A stretch of DNA of 24,888 bases from UBA93 sp964477205. GTDB taxonomy: Archaea > Micrarchaeota > Micrarchaeia > Norongarragalinales > Norongarragalinaceae. A program made the translations under genes and the position numbers. Positions 13,772-20,437 of the stretch are shown in pieces (position 1 is the stretch's first letter; every line of letters starts with the position of its first letter). Under the pieces are notes generated by a model. It saw only the letters and a list, made by a program, of their open reading frames with translations. It ran no database searches and was not told the DNA's origin. The stretch is taken from the NCBI GenBank assembly GCA_964477205.1, contig CAYZDE010000010.1, positions 1 to 24,888 on the forward strand. Direction: 5' to 3'.

Positions 13772-14508
13772 GCGAGCAACACCCAATAAGCAAAGGCAAT
13801 GGAAGCGAACGGAGCAAAAGCAAGCGAGCCCTTAAACCTCCCGCGCTTGGACTTGGCGACTTCACGCAAAATTGAAAAGAACTCCAACCCGACAAAGCCA
13901 ATTGCGTAAATTCCGAGCCACAATAAAGCGCCTTGAATTGAATGCCAAGCGCCAAGCACTAAAAGGAGTGCTGTGACCGCGATTGGAACACTCAAAAACC
14001 ACAATAAAATCGCGAAAGCAAACGCGATGAGGGGTGAAGGCGAAATTCCGGATAGAAACGCCAAGCAAGAAACAAAAGCCGCGGAATCAAAAGCCTTGCG
14101 CCCTGCTCGCAGTGAGCGCTCACGCCACTCGCGCGCGAGCAAGCGCATCACTTCATTAGTATTCGCTAGCAAAGCGAAAGCGAGGAGGAACCCTGCCGAA
14201 GCAAGGAACCAATACAATACTCCCTCCACGGAAGTACCCTTCAACAAGAAAGCGTACAATGAAAGCACTGCGAAGAATTTAGCGTCCCCGGCACCCCAAA
14301 CGCGGGTTGCATATAATAAGTAAGAGAAGCACAGCCAAAGCATCCCGAACAGCGCGAACTCTAAGAGGTTCGCTCCCTTGGAGAAAGCCAAGGCAATTGC
14401 GCAGACAGCGGCAACCAGCGTCAAGTCATTAGGGACGACCTTGTAACGATAATCCATAAAGGACGCTACAATTGCGTAAGCCAACGCTATTAACGCAACG
14501 ATAATCAT
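13768..14508 (-). CDS. Prepilin peptidase, A24 aspartic protease (PibD/FlaK-like)
   Basis: A 246-residue polytopic membrane protease that removes the short leader from class III signal peptides. Both catalytic aspartates are visible: D19 in MDYRYKVVPN after the first helix, and D75 in the GxGD motif G72-A-G-D75-A-K. Six or more hydrophobic segments are present, with the second half (after about residue 130) longer than in minimal FlaK-type enzymes. The ATG overlaps the stop of the giant surface protein by 4 bases (ATGA) and its stop overlaps the next pilin start, locking it into the operon. Substrates are likely the QxxxE proteins encoded around it. Cytoplasmic N-methylation activity is absent, as in archaeal enzymes generally. 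Confidence 0.88.
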   Translation of the reverse strand: MIIVALIALAYAIVASFMDYRYKVVPNDLTLVAAVCAIALAFSKGANLLEFALFGMLWLCFSYLLYATRVWGAGDAKFFAVLSLYAFLLKGTSVEGVLYWFLASAGFLLAFALLANTNEVMRLLAREWRERSLRAGRKAFDSAAFVSCLAFLSGISPSPLIAFAFAILLWFLSVPIAVTALLLVLGAWHSIQGALLWLGIYAIGFVGLEFFSILREVAKSKRGRFKGSLAFAPFASIAFAYWVLLA

Positions 14509-17500
14509 TGCTTCCTCACGGCGTAGAACGCGACGAAGCCCACGAGTAAAGCAAGAATCAAGTGCAAGCCGGGCGTGGCCACGGGCTGCTGCGCAATGAC
14601 AGTGAACTCGTTCGTTGCAGTCGCCGTGCCGAACTCAATGGATTCTGCTTGAACCCCGACAACATAACTGCCGGACTCACTCAATTCAATGGTGAACTCA
14701 TGCAAGCCGTAAGCAGGGTCACAAGTAACAAAGTCAGCAAGCAACAATTCGCCACCCGCACCGGTAACCGAGACTACCATGTCCTCGCCAATACACAATG
14801 GAACGCCTTCGTACTGCAGCGAAACCTTAATTGAAATATCTCCAGGCAATTGCGCCCTGTTCGGCTCGATAGCCACTAGGAACACTCCTGATTGTGGGCT
14901 AGGCGAAGGCGACGGCTGAACAGCCATCTGGCAGTAACAAATCAAAGCCTCGCCGCACTCCTCGCCCGAGTAAGGCTCTCCGCCGCAAACGCCGTAACCC
15001 TCAGGCGCGCTCTCCGCGCAAACGCTACCCGAGTAACCTTGCTCGGCGCAGGTTAAGTACGAGCCGCTAATCAATTCAATGGCGACTCCGCCGTCGCCGT
15101 CAATGTCACCGACCCACGACGACTCGTCAAAGCCAGCTCCACTCGCAGTAAAGTTGTAAGGGTTGAATTCTTCACTAGCGAACAACAAGCGCGTTAAGCC
15201 ACTCAACTCCGCGATAGCATAATCCTTATCCCACACTGCCTGCGTGACCTCAAAACTCAAGAAGCCGTTCTCGTCGGCAATGCCTTGCCCGCTCGATAAC
15301 GGTTCGAAACCCTCTGACTGGGCCGCTAACTCGGCTTGCTGGCCGATAGTAGGCGAGGAGAAAGACACCACAGCGTCAGGCACGCGCGGCAATGGGTCAA
15401 AACCGGCACTGCCGTTAACCACGGTTACGCTCACGTTCCAATCACGCTGTAATTCGGATTCGTAATCCGCGAAGAACACATCACTAACCGTGTTCGTCGA
15501 ACCGGTGCTCCCACTCAAGTAACGCAGTTTTGCTTCATTCTCCAATCGCACGCCGTTGAAACTCGAGTAGGCAACCGAACGGCTCGCCAGCAATGCACTA
15601 GGCCCGACCGGGCTCACTAATAGCCCGCCTAATGCGGAGTCAACGCCGCTTAATTGAGTGTGATACCCCTTGTCGACTACATTGTAATCCGTGCCGCCAA
15701 CGCTTACTCCCGCAGTGCCAAAGGAAATGGATTCCAAGTCATTGAAGTCACCCCAAACCACCAAGCCTTGCGACTCGGGAATATTCAAGTTAACCAGAGA
15801 ATTGTAATTCCCGAGCACGTCAATCCCGGTGTACGGCAGGGACTTAACCTCTACGTCCGCGAAAGTCAAGTCAACTAGTGAATTGTAATTCCCGCGTAAG
15901 TAAATCAACGCGCCCCCCTTGAACTCGCCGTTGGATAACTCAACTAAAGTCGAGTCCGCTTTCACTTCGATTATTACTCCGGTCTCGTCGAACAAGGAGT
16001 TAGTAATGTTCACGCCATGAGACCCGTCCACTACAATGAATGGAATTGAATCAACAACACAAAGGTTACAGTAACACTCCTCCTCATCACCGCAAGCCGA
16101 ACTACCCGAACACAACTCGGTCCCAATGGGCGGCTCTACTGCACAAACCGCTTCACCAAACCCTTGGCTAGAACAACTATCGTAAACTATGTCCTCGCAA
16201 TAACACTCCTTGTCCAAAGCACAATCAGTCAAGAGCAGGCCAAACCCTGAGCCGCCGCCGCACAAGGAATAACCCTTCGGCGCATTAAAAGCACAAACCG
16301 CGTCTTCAAACCCTTGGATAGCACAACTAGCGTAAACCGGGTCCTCGCAGTAACAATACTTATCCTCTGAGCATAAGCCGCTACCTTCGCATAATGAGTA
16401 ACCCTTGGGCGCATTCACGACACAAATCGCATCCTCAAAATTCTGTTCCGCACAAGTCGGGTACACTATGTCCTCGCAGTAACACTCGTTCTCAAAAGCA
16501 CAATCCTCACTGCCGTCACACAATGAATAACCCAACGGCGCCTCTATTGAACAAAGCGCGCCGAAAGGAAAGCCCTGGCCTAGAACACAAGACGAGTAAT
16601 TAATCGGCTTGAAGCAAGTCTTGCCAACCAAGCACTCGGAACTCCCGCAAGACTCGTAGCCGTCCGGAACACTCGACGCGCAAATCGCGGACGAACCACA
16701 CCCTTGGGCTTCGCAAGTATTCAAAGAGTCAGCATAGCAATACTTATTCGGGTTTGCTTGGCAACGATACTCGCCAACATTAACCTTGCCGGATTGCGGC
16801 GGCTCTAAACAATCCGCTTCAGGGTAACCTTGGTCGGAACAAGACATAATCGTCACTTGAGGGGCGTAACCCGAACAAACGTGTTCGTTGGGGTTCCCCG
16901 CATAGTTCGGGTGGCCCGGCCACTGGCTACCCAAGGGGGCCCACGGGCTGAAGTACTGCCAATTACCGTAACAATAACTATTGAGGGCGCACTGCTTGTA
17001 ACTCTGGATTATATTATCGTCAGTGCAACCCAACGGCGCGGTTGAATAACAACCGCAAACAGGGAAAGAGTAAGTAGAAGCAAATAAATCGTACATCATA
17101 TTACATTCCGCACGCATTACACAAGGCAGGTAGTCAGGGCCGCTCCCGCCGCCAGGAAGCTCGGCGAAACTCAAGCGGTTTAGCGAACTCAACTCAGCGC
17201 TCGTGCCCGTGCACTCTTGGTACCCTCCGCTAGCAATGAAGCCCTCGCGGAGCGACCAATTAACATTAAATTCTAAAGGCGAGAAATTCGAGTTGCTAAT
17301 GATAATGTTCTGCGACTCGTTAACGAACACGCCTTGAACCGCCTCAATCACGTTGTTGTGGAGTACCGCCCCGTCGGCGTCGTCGATTAGCACTGCGGTA
17401 GTATTGCCTACCGCAAGGTTACTATCGTATAACCCGGGGTTACTCCCGGTTAACTTCACCGCGTAATCCTTTGCGTCCTCGCCGAACAATTTTGTTTCCA

Positions 17501-18605
17501 AAGCAAACGAGCAATTGAAAGCATTAGAGCCGTCGAGCACTATTTCCTCGGAGTCAGTGAAGTCGAGTTCTGATAAGTCGCAGTCAACGAACGGGTATTC
17601 GGTATCAATCCTAGTGCCCGCGATAGTCGAGTCCTTGAATTCCGAGCTCTCGTCACCATTCAAAATGTATATCCCGTAATCGGATTCAACGTTCATAACC
17701 CTAGCCAACTCGACGGCCTTATCAAAATTCAAGTAACCGCTAACGCTGCCGCCCACGACAACCAAGTTAAGCGCATCGTAAAAACTCGCGTTCCCTTCAA
17801 CCGAATTATTAAACAAATCGTTCCCGGATGAAGCATCCAAACGAAGCGCGTGCTCTTTACCCTCCATTACACCTAAATGGTTATTCCAAACCGAATTACC
17901 GGTTGAAGCTGATTGCAACATCAACCCACCGAAAGACCCGTCAATCCAATTGTACCCAAAATAATTGTCGCTAGCCCCGTCAAAAACAACGCCGTAAGCG
18001 GTAACTACAGTACAATATGAAACATTATTGAACGAAAAACTAATTCCAGATGAATCCTCTAAAACAACAGGATAATCATTAAAAGAAAAATTGTTATTGT
18101 GGACCGTAACCCCGTACTTTAACCCGGATTGAGAATGAACTTCTTTCAAGTACAAAGGTTCGTAATTCTCTTCGAAAACGCTGTTCGTTATTGCAACATT
18201 ATTCGTATTCTTGACTCTTAAACCAAGGTAATCCGCGCCACCCATTTCTCCGCAGTACCTTAACTCACTATTAACAAACTCAAAATCAGCCCCGTCAACC
18301 ACAAAGTGAAAACGCGCGTTAGCGGGTACTGGATAAAGCTCAGAGTAAACTTCAACAGTACTATCGTGAATGAACAAGGAAGAGCTGGGTTCAGCGCTAA
18401 TTAATCCCCCGTCGTCGATTCGCAAGTCCGCGTTTTCGAGTGTGAGAGTCGCACCGTCTTGAACCGTCAACGAGGTAACGTGAATCGAACCGGAACAAGT
18501 TTCATTGCCAATAACAATCCAATTGCCACCTAATTCACCACAAACAGGGGTTGCGGCGAATGCAAAACAAGAGAACAATACTAAAAGGGCTAGCGCTTTC
18601 TTCAA
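14505..18605 (-). CDS. Giant surface protein: beta-helix, cysteine-rich repeats, Ig-like stalk, C-terminal anchor
   Basis: A 1366-residue exported protein. Signal peptide: residues 1-18 (MKKALALLVLFSCFAFAA). A right-handed parallel beta-helix (NosD-like, with many N-S/N-N turns) covers about 40-450. A cysteine-rich block (about 589-850) holds six tandem ~42-50-residue modules of the form C-x2-QGF-x3-VC-x4-P-x-GYSLC ... C-x5-CYC, best at 673, 718, 761 and 811. A second, shorter beta-helix follows (about 855-1045, NYNSLV repeats), then a carboxypeptidase-regulatory-like sandwich (1050-1140), a single dockerin/EF-hand-like loop DIDGDGG (1167-1173), a seventh cysteine module (1186-1225), a PSPSPSP linker, an Ig-like domain (1240-1337), a transmembrane helix (1346-1363) and a basic tail VRKQ. 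Probably an adhesin or cell-contact protein. TTG start after a strong GGAGGTTGAT site. Confidence 0.85.
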   Translation of the reverse strand: MKKALALLVLFSCFAFAATPVCGELGGNWIVIGNETCSGSIHVTSLTVQDGATLTLENADLRIDDGGLISAEPSSSLFIHDSTVEVYSELYPVPANARFHFVVDGADFEFVNSELRYCGEMGGADYLGLRVKNTNNVAITNSVFEENYEPLYLKEVHSQSGLKYGVTVHNNNFSFNDYPVVLEDSSGISFSFNNVSYCTVVTAYGVVFDGASDNYFGYNWIDGSFGGLMLQSASTGNSVWNNHLGVMEGKEHALRLDASSGNDLFNNSVEGNASFYDALNLVVVGGSVSGYLNFDKAVELARVMNVESDYGIYILNGDESSEFKDSTIAGTRIDTEYPFVDCDLSELDFTDSEEIVLDGSNAFNCSFALETKLFGEDAKDYAVKLTGSNPGLYDSNLAVGNTTAVLIDDADGAVLHNNVIEAVQGVFVNESQNIIISNSNFSPLEFNVNWSLREGFIASGGYQECTGTSAELSSLNRLSFAELPGGGSGPDYLPCVMRAECNMMYDLFASTYSFPVCGCYSTAPLGCTDDNIIQSYKQCALNSYCYGNWQYFSPWAPLGSQWPGHPNYAGNPNEHVCSGYAPQVTIMSCSDQGYPEADCLEPPQSGKVNVGEYRCQANPNKYCYADSLNTCEAQGCGSSAICASSVPDGYESCGSSECLVGKTCFKPINYSSCVLGQGFPFGALCSIEAPLGYSLCDGSEDCAFENECYCEDIVYPTCAEQNFEDAICVVNAPKGYSLCEGSGLCSEDKYCYCEDPVYASCAIQGFEDAVCAFNAPKGYSLCGGGSGFGLLLTDCALDKECYCEDIVYDSCSSQGFGEAVCAVEPPIGTELCSGSSACGDEEECYCNLCVVDSIPFIVVDGSHGVNITNSLFDETGVIIEVKADSTLVELSNGEFKGGALIYLRGNYNSLVDLTFADVEVKSLPYTGIDVLGNYNSLVNLNIPESQGLVVWGDFNDLESISFGTAGVSVGGTDYNVVDKGYHTQLSGVDSALGGLLVSPVGPSALLASRSVAYSSFNGVRLENEAKLRYLSGSTGSTNTVSDVFFADYESELQRDWNVSVTVVNGSAGFDPLPRVPDAVVSFSSPTIGQQAELAAQSEGFEPLSSGQGIADENGFLSFEVTQAVWDKDYAIAELSGLTRLLFASEEFNPYNFTASGAGFDESSWVGDIDGDGGVAIELISGSYLTCAEQGYSGSVCAESAPEGYGVCGGEPYSGEECGEALICYCQMAVQPSPSPSPQSGVFLVAIEPNRAQLPGDISIKVSLQYEGVPLCIGEDMVVSVTGAGGELLLADFVTCDPAYGLHEFTIELSESGSYVVGVQAESIEFGTATATNEFTVIAQQPVATPGLHLILALLVGFVAFYAVRKQ

Positions 18606-18614
18606 ACTAAATCA

Positions 18615-18632
18615 ACCTCCAATTTGGGAGGT
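18615..18632 (-). promoter_or_regulatory. Hairpin that contains the ribosome site of the giant surface protein
   Basis: ACCTCC-CAAATT-GGAGGT on the minus strand is a perfect 6-bp stem whose 3' arm is the Shine-Dalgarno sequence, 9 bases before the TTG start. In a transcript that reads through from upstream the site would be paired. A TATA-like GTTTTTATTC at 18641-18650 would start transcription near 18619, inside the loop or 3' arm, leaving the site free. Confidence 0.45.
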
Positions 18633-18640
18633 ATTCAAAG

Positions 18641-18650
18641 AATAAAAACG
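18641..18650 (-). promoter_or_regulatory. TATA-like element of the giant-protein operon
   Basis: TTTTTATT on the minus strand between the two surface-protein genes. The predicted transcription start is about 14 bases before the TTG, giving a short leader made mostly of the ribosome-binding site. Confidence 0.4.
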
Positions 18651-18657
18651 AGATTGT

Positions 18658-19650
18658 TCAACGCTTGAATGCGCGTTGGCGGAAATACGAACGCGCCCGC
18701 GACAAAACACGCGACACACGAGACCTAGGCGGTTCAACACGCGACGGCTCCCTCACTGAAGAAACCCGCTCATTCACCTGCGGAGCCAACTGCTTACCAT
18801 CAAACCAACCAACAGCAACCTGAGCTTGAGCAACACCCTCTGCAAACTGATAATTACCATACTCAATATTCGGGCAACCCGCAGCCTGCCACTCACCACT
18901 CTGGCCATACGCCGACAAACCCTCGTCAATATCCACGGTCGCAACCAACTCGAAAACCGAGTTAACATTTAAGCAATGCGTCCAAGTGTACGCGGNNNNN
19001 NNNNNNNNNNNNNNNNNNNNNNNNNNNNNNNNNNNNNNNNNNNNNNNNNNNNNNNNNNNNNNNNNNNNNNNNNNNNNNNNNNNNNNNNNNNNNNNCGCAA
19101 ACCCATCATCAAACTGATAATCAGCATAAAGAATATTCGGGCAACCCGCAAGCTCCCAATCATCACTCTGACCATACGCCGACAAACCCTCGTCAACATC
19201 CACAGTAGCAACTACCTGGAAACTCAAATTCGCGTAATCCAAACCACTCCCAGGCGTGCCCTTTGAGCCAAAACCAGAACTAGCAACAAGCTTGGAATCC
19301 CCTGAAGTGTCATGGTAACACTCAAAACTCGCGGTGTGATAAGCCGCACCCTCATCAATGCCAGTCAACCGCACCCTCCACGAGGTATAACCACCCGCAC
19401 CGGGAATTGGATAATTAGGAATACCCGCAACACCAAACCAACAAACCCAAAAATAAGGCTGGCTGGGAATGGGAGTAACATTCTGAACGCACATCCAACG
19501 CACGCCAACATCAGGAGTATACTTAACACACTCTAAACGCGGGTCAGGGTCAACTAAGCTTTGAGAAGTTGATTGTGAAGAAAACGCCGCTGACACGAAA
19601 ACTCCTAGAAACAAGAAACCGAGAACAAACACTTTACTTAGTCGCGACAT
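18658..19650 (-). CDS. Secreted tandem-repeat protein, interrupted by assembly gap
   Basis: 330 codons across a 100-N gap; 34 residues are unknown and the real length is not known. Signal peptide at residues 1-23. The unique N-terminal domain (about 33-140) has cysteines (LECVKY, RWMCVQ, WVCWF, ECYHD). Then come at least two copies of a 42-residue repeat: residues 144-185 and 233-274, both built on ATVD.DEGLSAYGQS..W and GCPNI.Y..YQF, 29 of 42 positions identical by my count. No membrane anchor or sortase-like motif; instead the last ~40 residues are strongly basic (RVSRVLSRARSYFRQRAFKR), which could bind polyanionic surface material. ATG start with GGTGAT about 7 bases upstream; a TATA-like element lies at 19686-19697. 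Function unknown. Confidence 0.7.
   Translation of the reverse strand: MSRLSKVFVLGFLFLGVFVSAAFSSQSTSQSLVDPDPRLECVKYTPDVGVRWMCVQNVTPIPSQPYFWVCWFGVAGIPNYPIPGAGGYTSWRVRLTGIDEGAAYHTASFECYHDTSGDSKLVASSGFGSKGTPGSGLDYANLSFQVVATVDVDEGLSAYGQSDDWELAGCPNILYADYQFDDGFAXXXXXXXXXXXXXXXXXXXXXXXXXXXXXXXXXXAYTWTHCLNVNSVFELVATVDIDEGLSAYGQSGEWQAAGCPNIEYGNYQFAEGVAQAQVAVGWFDGKQLAPQVNERVSSVREPSRVEPPRSRVSRVLSRARSYFRQRAFKR
18829..18954 (-). repeat. Protein-coding direct repeat, copy 2
   Basis: Encodes the second complete 42-residue repeat of the secreted protein (residues 233-274). Long nucleotide identity with copy 1 includes the stretch CATACGCCGACAAACCCTCG. Confidence 0.75.
18996..19095. other. Assembly gap of 100 N
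   Basis: Exactly 100 N, the conventional placeholder for a gap of unknown size, placed between two copies of a near-identical repeat. The likely cause is collapse of the tandem repeat during assembly. Confidence 0.95.
19096..19221 (-). repeat. Protein-coding direct repeat, copy 1
   Basis: Encodes the first 42-residue repeat (residues 144-185), ending directly at the gap. Further copies may be hidden in the gap. Confidence 0.75.
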
Positions 19651-19685
19651 TCGGTAGTATCACCAAGAACAGTATATCCCAATGC

Positions 19686-19697
19686 TAATATATAAAT
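19686..19697 (-). promoter_or_regulatory. TATA-like element of the tandem-repeat protein gene
   Basis: On the minus strand ATTTATATATTA, giving a predicted start near 19665 and a ~15-base leader that includes GGTGAT before the ATG at 19650. It touches the first inverted repeat at 19695-19719. Confidence 0.5.
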
Positions 19698-19719
19698 GTA
19701 ACTCAACAGTAGTTACATT
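19695..19719. promoter_or_regulatory. Inverted repeat 1, candidate operator
   Basis: AATGTAACT, 7-base spacer, AGTTACATT: perfect 9-base arms. It lies immediately upstream of, and overlaps by a few bases, the TATA-like element of the tandem-repeat protein gene, an expected place for a dimeric activator or repressor. The same core with the same spacing recurs at 19807-19827. Confidence 0.6.
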
Positions 19720-19762
19720 CGTCAATCAACGGAAAAGACAAATTAACAATACCGGAATGCAA

Positions 19763-19777
19763 TCTACTGCCAGTAGA
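19763..19777. promoter_or_regulatory. 15-base palindrome
   Basis: TCTACTG-C-CAGTAGA, perfect 7-base arms around one base, roughly midway between the two TGTAACT inverted repeats. A separate protein-binding site is possible; chance cannot be excluded. Confidence 0.35.
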
Positions 19778-19806
19778 GACAAAAGAATGGGCAAGCAAGC
19801 CGGCAA

Positions 19807-19827
19807 TGTAACTAACTGAAAGTTACA
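19807..19827. promoter_or_regulatory. Inverted repeat 2, candidate operator or hairpin
   Basis: TGTAACT, 7-base spacer, AGTTACA: same core and spacing as inverted repeat 1, centred 110 bases away. It starts 3 bases after the stop of the 55-aa pilin, so it could also act as an mRNA 3' hairpin. Confidence 0.55.
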
Positions 19828-19830
19828 AAT

Positions 19831-19998
19831 TCACCCGATTATCATTTGGATGGTTTCATTCCGGCTCAAAGCGACTTCAACGAGCGTTGCGTCGGCAAAA
19901 GAGCGCACGTAGTAAGCGAGAGAAAAGGCGAGTACGAGGATGAACAAACCGAGCGCTATGAGTAAAATGTACTCGACGGCTGCCTGCCCGCGCTTCAT
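19831..19998 (-). CDS. Very short type IV pilin-like protein, 55 aa
   Basis: A 55-residue protein beginning MKRGQAAVEYILLIALGLFI. The R-G|Q-A-A-V-E class III motif (Q at +1, E at +5) and hydrophobic helix (to about residue 30) are canonical. The mature part after the helix is only ~22 residues (VRSFADATLVEVALSRNETIQ...), so it would consist of the filament core helix plus a stub. ATG start, with TATA-like TTTTTTATAC (20021-20030) about 27 bases upstream, so leaderless. It lies 57 bases downstream of the 106-aa pilin on the same strand. It resembles Flp/Tad-type minimal pilins in size. Probably a structural or minor pilin. Confidence 0.75.
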   Translation of the reverse strand: MKRGQAAVEYILLIALGLFILVLAFSLAYYVRSFADATLVEVALSRNETIQMIIG

Positions 19999-20020
19999 GA
20001 TTCAAGCTAACGCTGAGAGA

Positions 20021-20030
20021 GTATAAAAAA
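20021..20030 (-). promoter_or_regulatory. TATA-like element of the 55-aa pilin gene
   Basis: TTTTTTATAC on the minus strand, centred about 27 bases before the ATG at 19998. The T-run also follows the hairpin at 20033-20046. Confidence 0.5.
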
Positions 20031-20032
20031 CA

Positions 20033-20046
20033 AGGGTAAAAACCCT
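20033..20046 (-). terminator. Short hairpin plus T-run after the 106-aa pilin
   Basis: AGGGT-TTTT-ACCCT followed by TG and six Ts on the minus strand, 9 bases after the pilin stop. The T-run alone could terminate archaeal transcription; the 5-bp stem is weak. Confidence 0.4.
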
Positions 20047-20055
20047 GGAAAAAAC

Positions 20056-20376
20056 CTAGACGATTTCAGGTCCGCAATAACATTTACCTGCGCCGGGACC
20101 GCCAATAACTAAATCACATTCGTAAGAAGCGAAATCGCTTGCATTCAAGGTTTCTCGGCAACTCAATGACATCGAGGCAACTCCCTTAGTTTGCCACTCT
20201 CCGCTGGCAAAGCACCCCGGCGAAGTCACCAAAGAGTTCTGGCAAGCACTTAGCTGCACGTTCTGGCTGCTCGATTCGAACAAGCCACCGCGCAAGAGCA
20301 CGACGGCTAGAACCACGATTAACAATACTCCGCCCAATAAGAGGACGTATTCAAAAGCACCTTGACCTTTTTTCAC
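20056..20376 (-). CDS. Type IV pilin-like protein, class III signal peptide
   Basis: A 106-residue protein beginning MKKGQGAFEYVLLLGGVLLIVV: K-G|Q-G-A-F-E, with Q at +1 and E at +5, then a long hydrophobic helix (to about residue 28). The mature domain (~75 residues) has six cysteines (LSACQN, PGCFAS, LSCRE, YECDL, KCYCGP), suggesting a disulfide-stabilised head. The ending CYC recalls the CYC ends of the cysteine modules in the giant surface protein. GTG start after GAGGTTGAT, a leader very like that of the giant gene. It has its own hairpin/T-run and could be the major pilin. Confidence 0.82.
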   Translation of the reverse strand: MKKGQGAFEYVLLLGGVLLIVVLAVVLLRGGLFESSSQNVQLSACQNSLVTSPGCFASGEWQTKGVASMSLSCRETLNASDFASYECDLVIGGPGAGKCYCGPEIV

Positions 20377-20390
20377 TATATAATCAACCT

Positions 20391-20402
20391 CGCTTTAAAG
20401 CG
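20391..20402. promoter_or_regulatory. 12-base palindrome in the pilin/Cdc6 divergent region
   Basis: CGCTTTAAAGCG is a perfect palindrome adjoining the GAGGTTGAT ribosome site of the pilin gene. It is too close to the pilin start to be its TATA box if that ribosome site is transcribed, so it may be an operator. Confidence 0.35.
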
Positions 20403-20424
20403 TTGTTTTAGAGTACACTAGAGG

Positions 20425-20436
20425 GCATTAAAAAGG
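20425..20436. promoter_or_regulatory. Bidirectional AT-rich promoter core, pilin and Cdc6
   Basis: GGCATTAAAAAGG; on the minus strand CTTTTTAATG would give a ~27-base leader holding the pilin ribosome site. On the plus strand it would start transcription near 20456, upstream of the ATG at 20486 but after the TTG at 20438. Confidence 0.35.
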
Positions 20437-20437
20437 T

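Noticed and set aside
16060..16080. GTTACAGTAAC palindrome resembling the operator core
   Set aside because: It lies inside the coding sequence of the giant protein and lacks the 7-base spacer.
18829..19221. CRISPR array
   Set aside because: The repeats are protein-coding, ~126 bases each and in frame; there are no short repeats with unique spacers.
19757..19819. 20-residue plus-strand ORF in the spacer with inverted repeats
   Set aside because: Too short, no ribosome site, and it coincides with palindromes better explained as binding sites.
20377..20437. Replication origin next to Cdc6
   Set aside because: The 60-base spacer holds promoter elements and one palindrome but no repeated ORB-like elements or extended AT-rich unwinding region.
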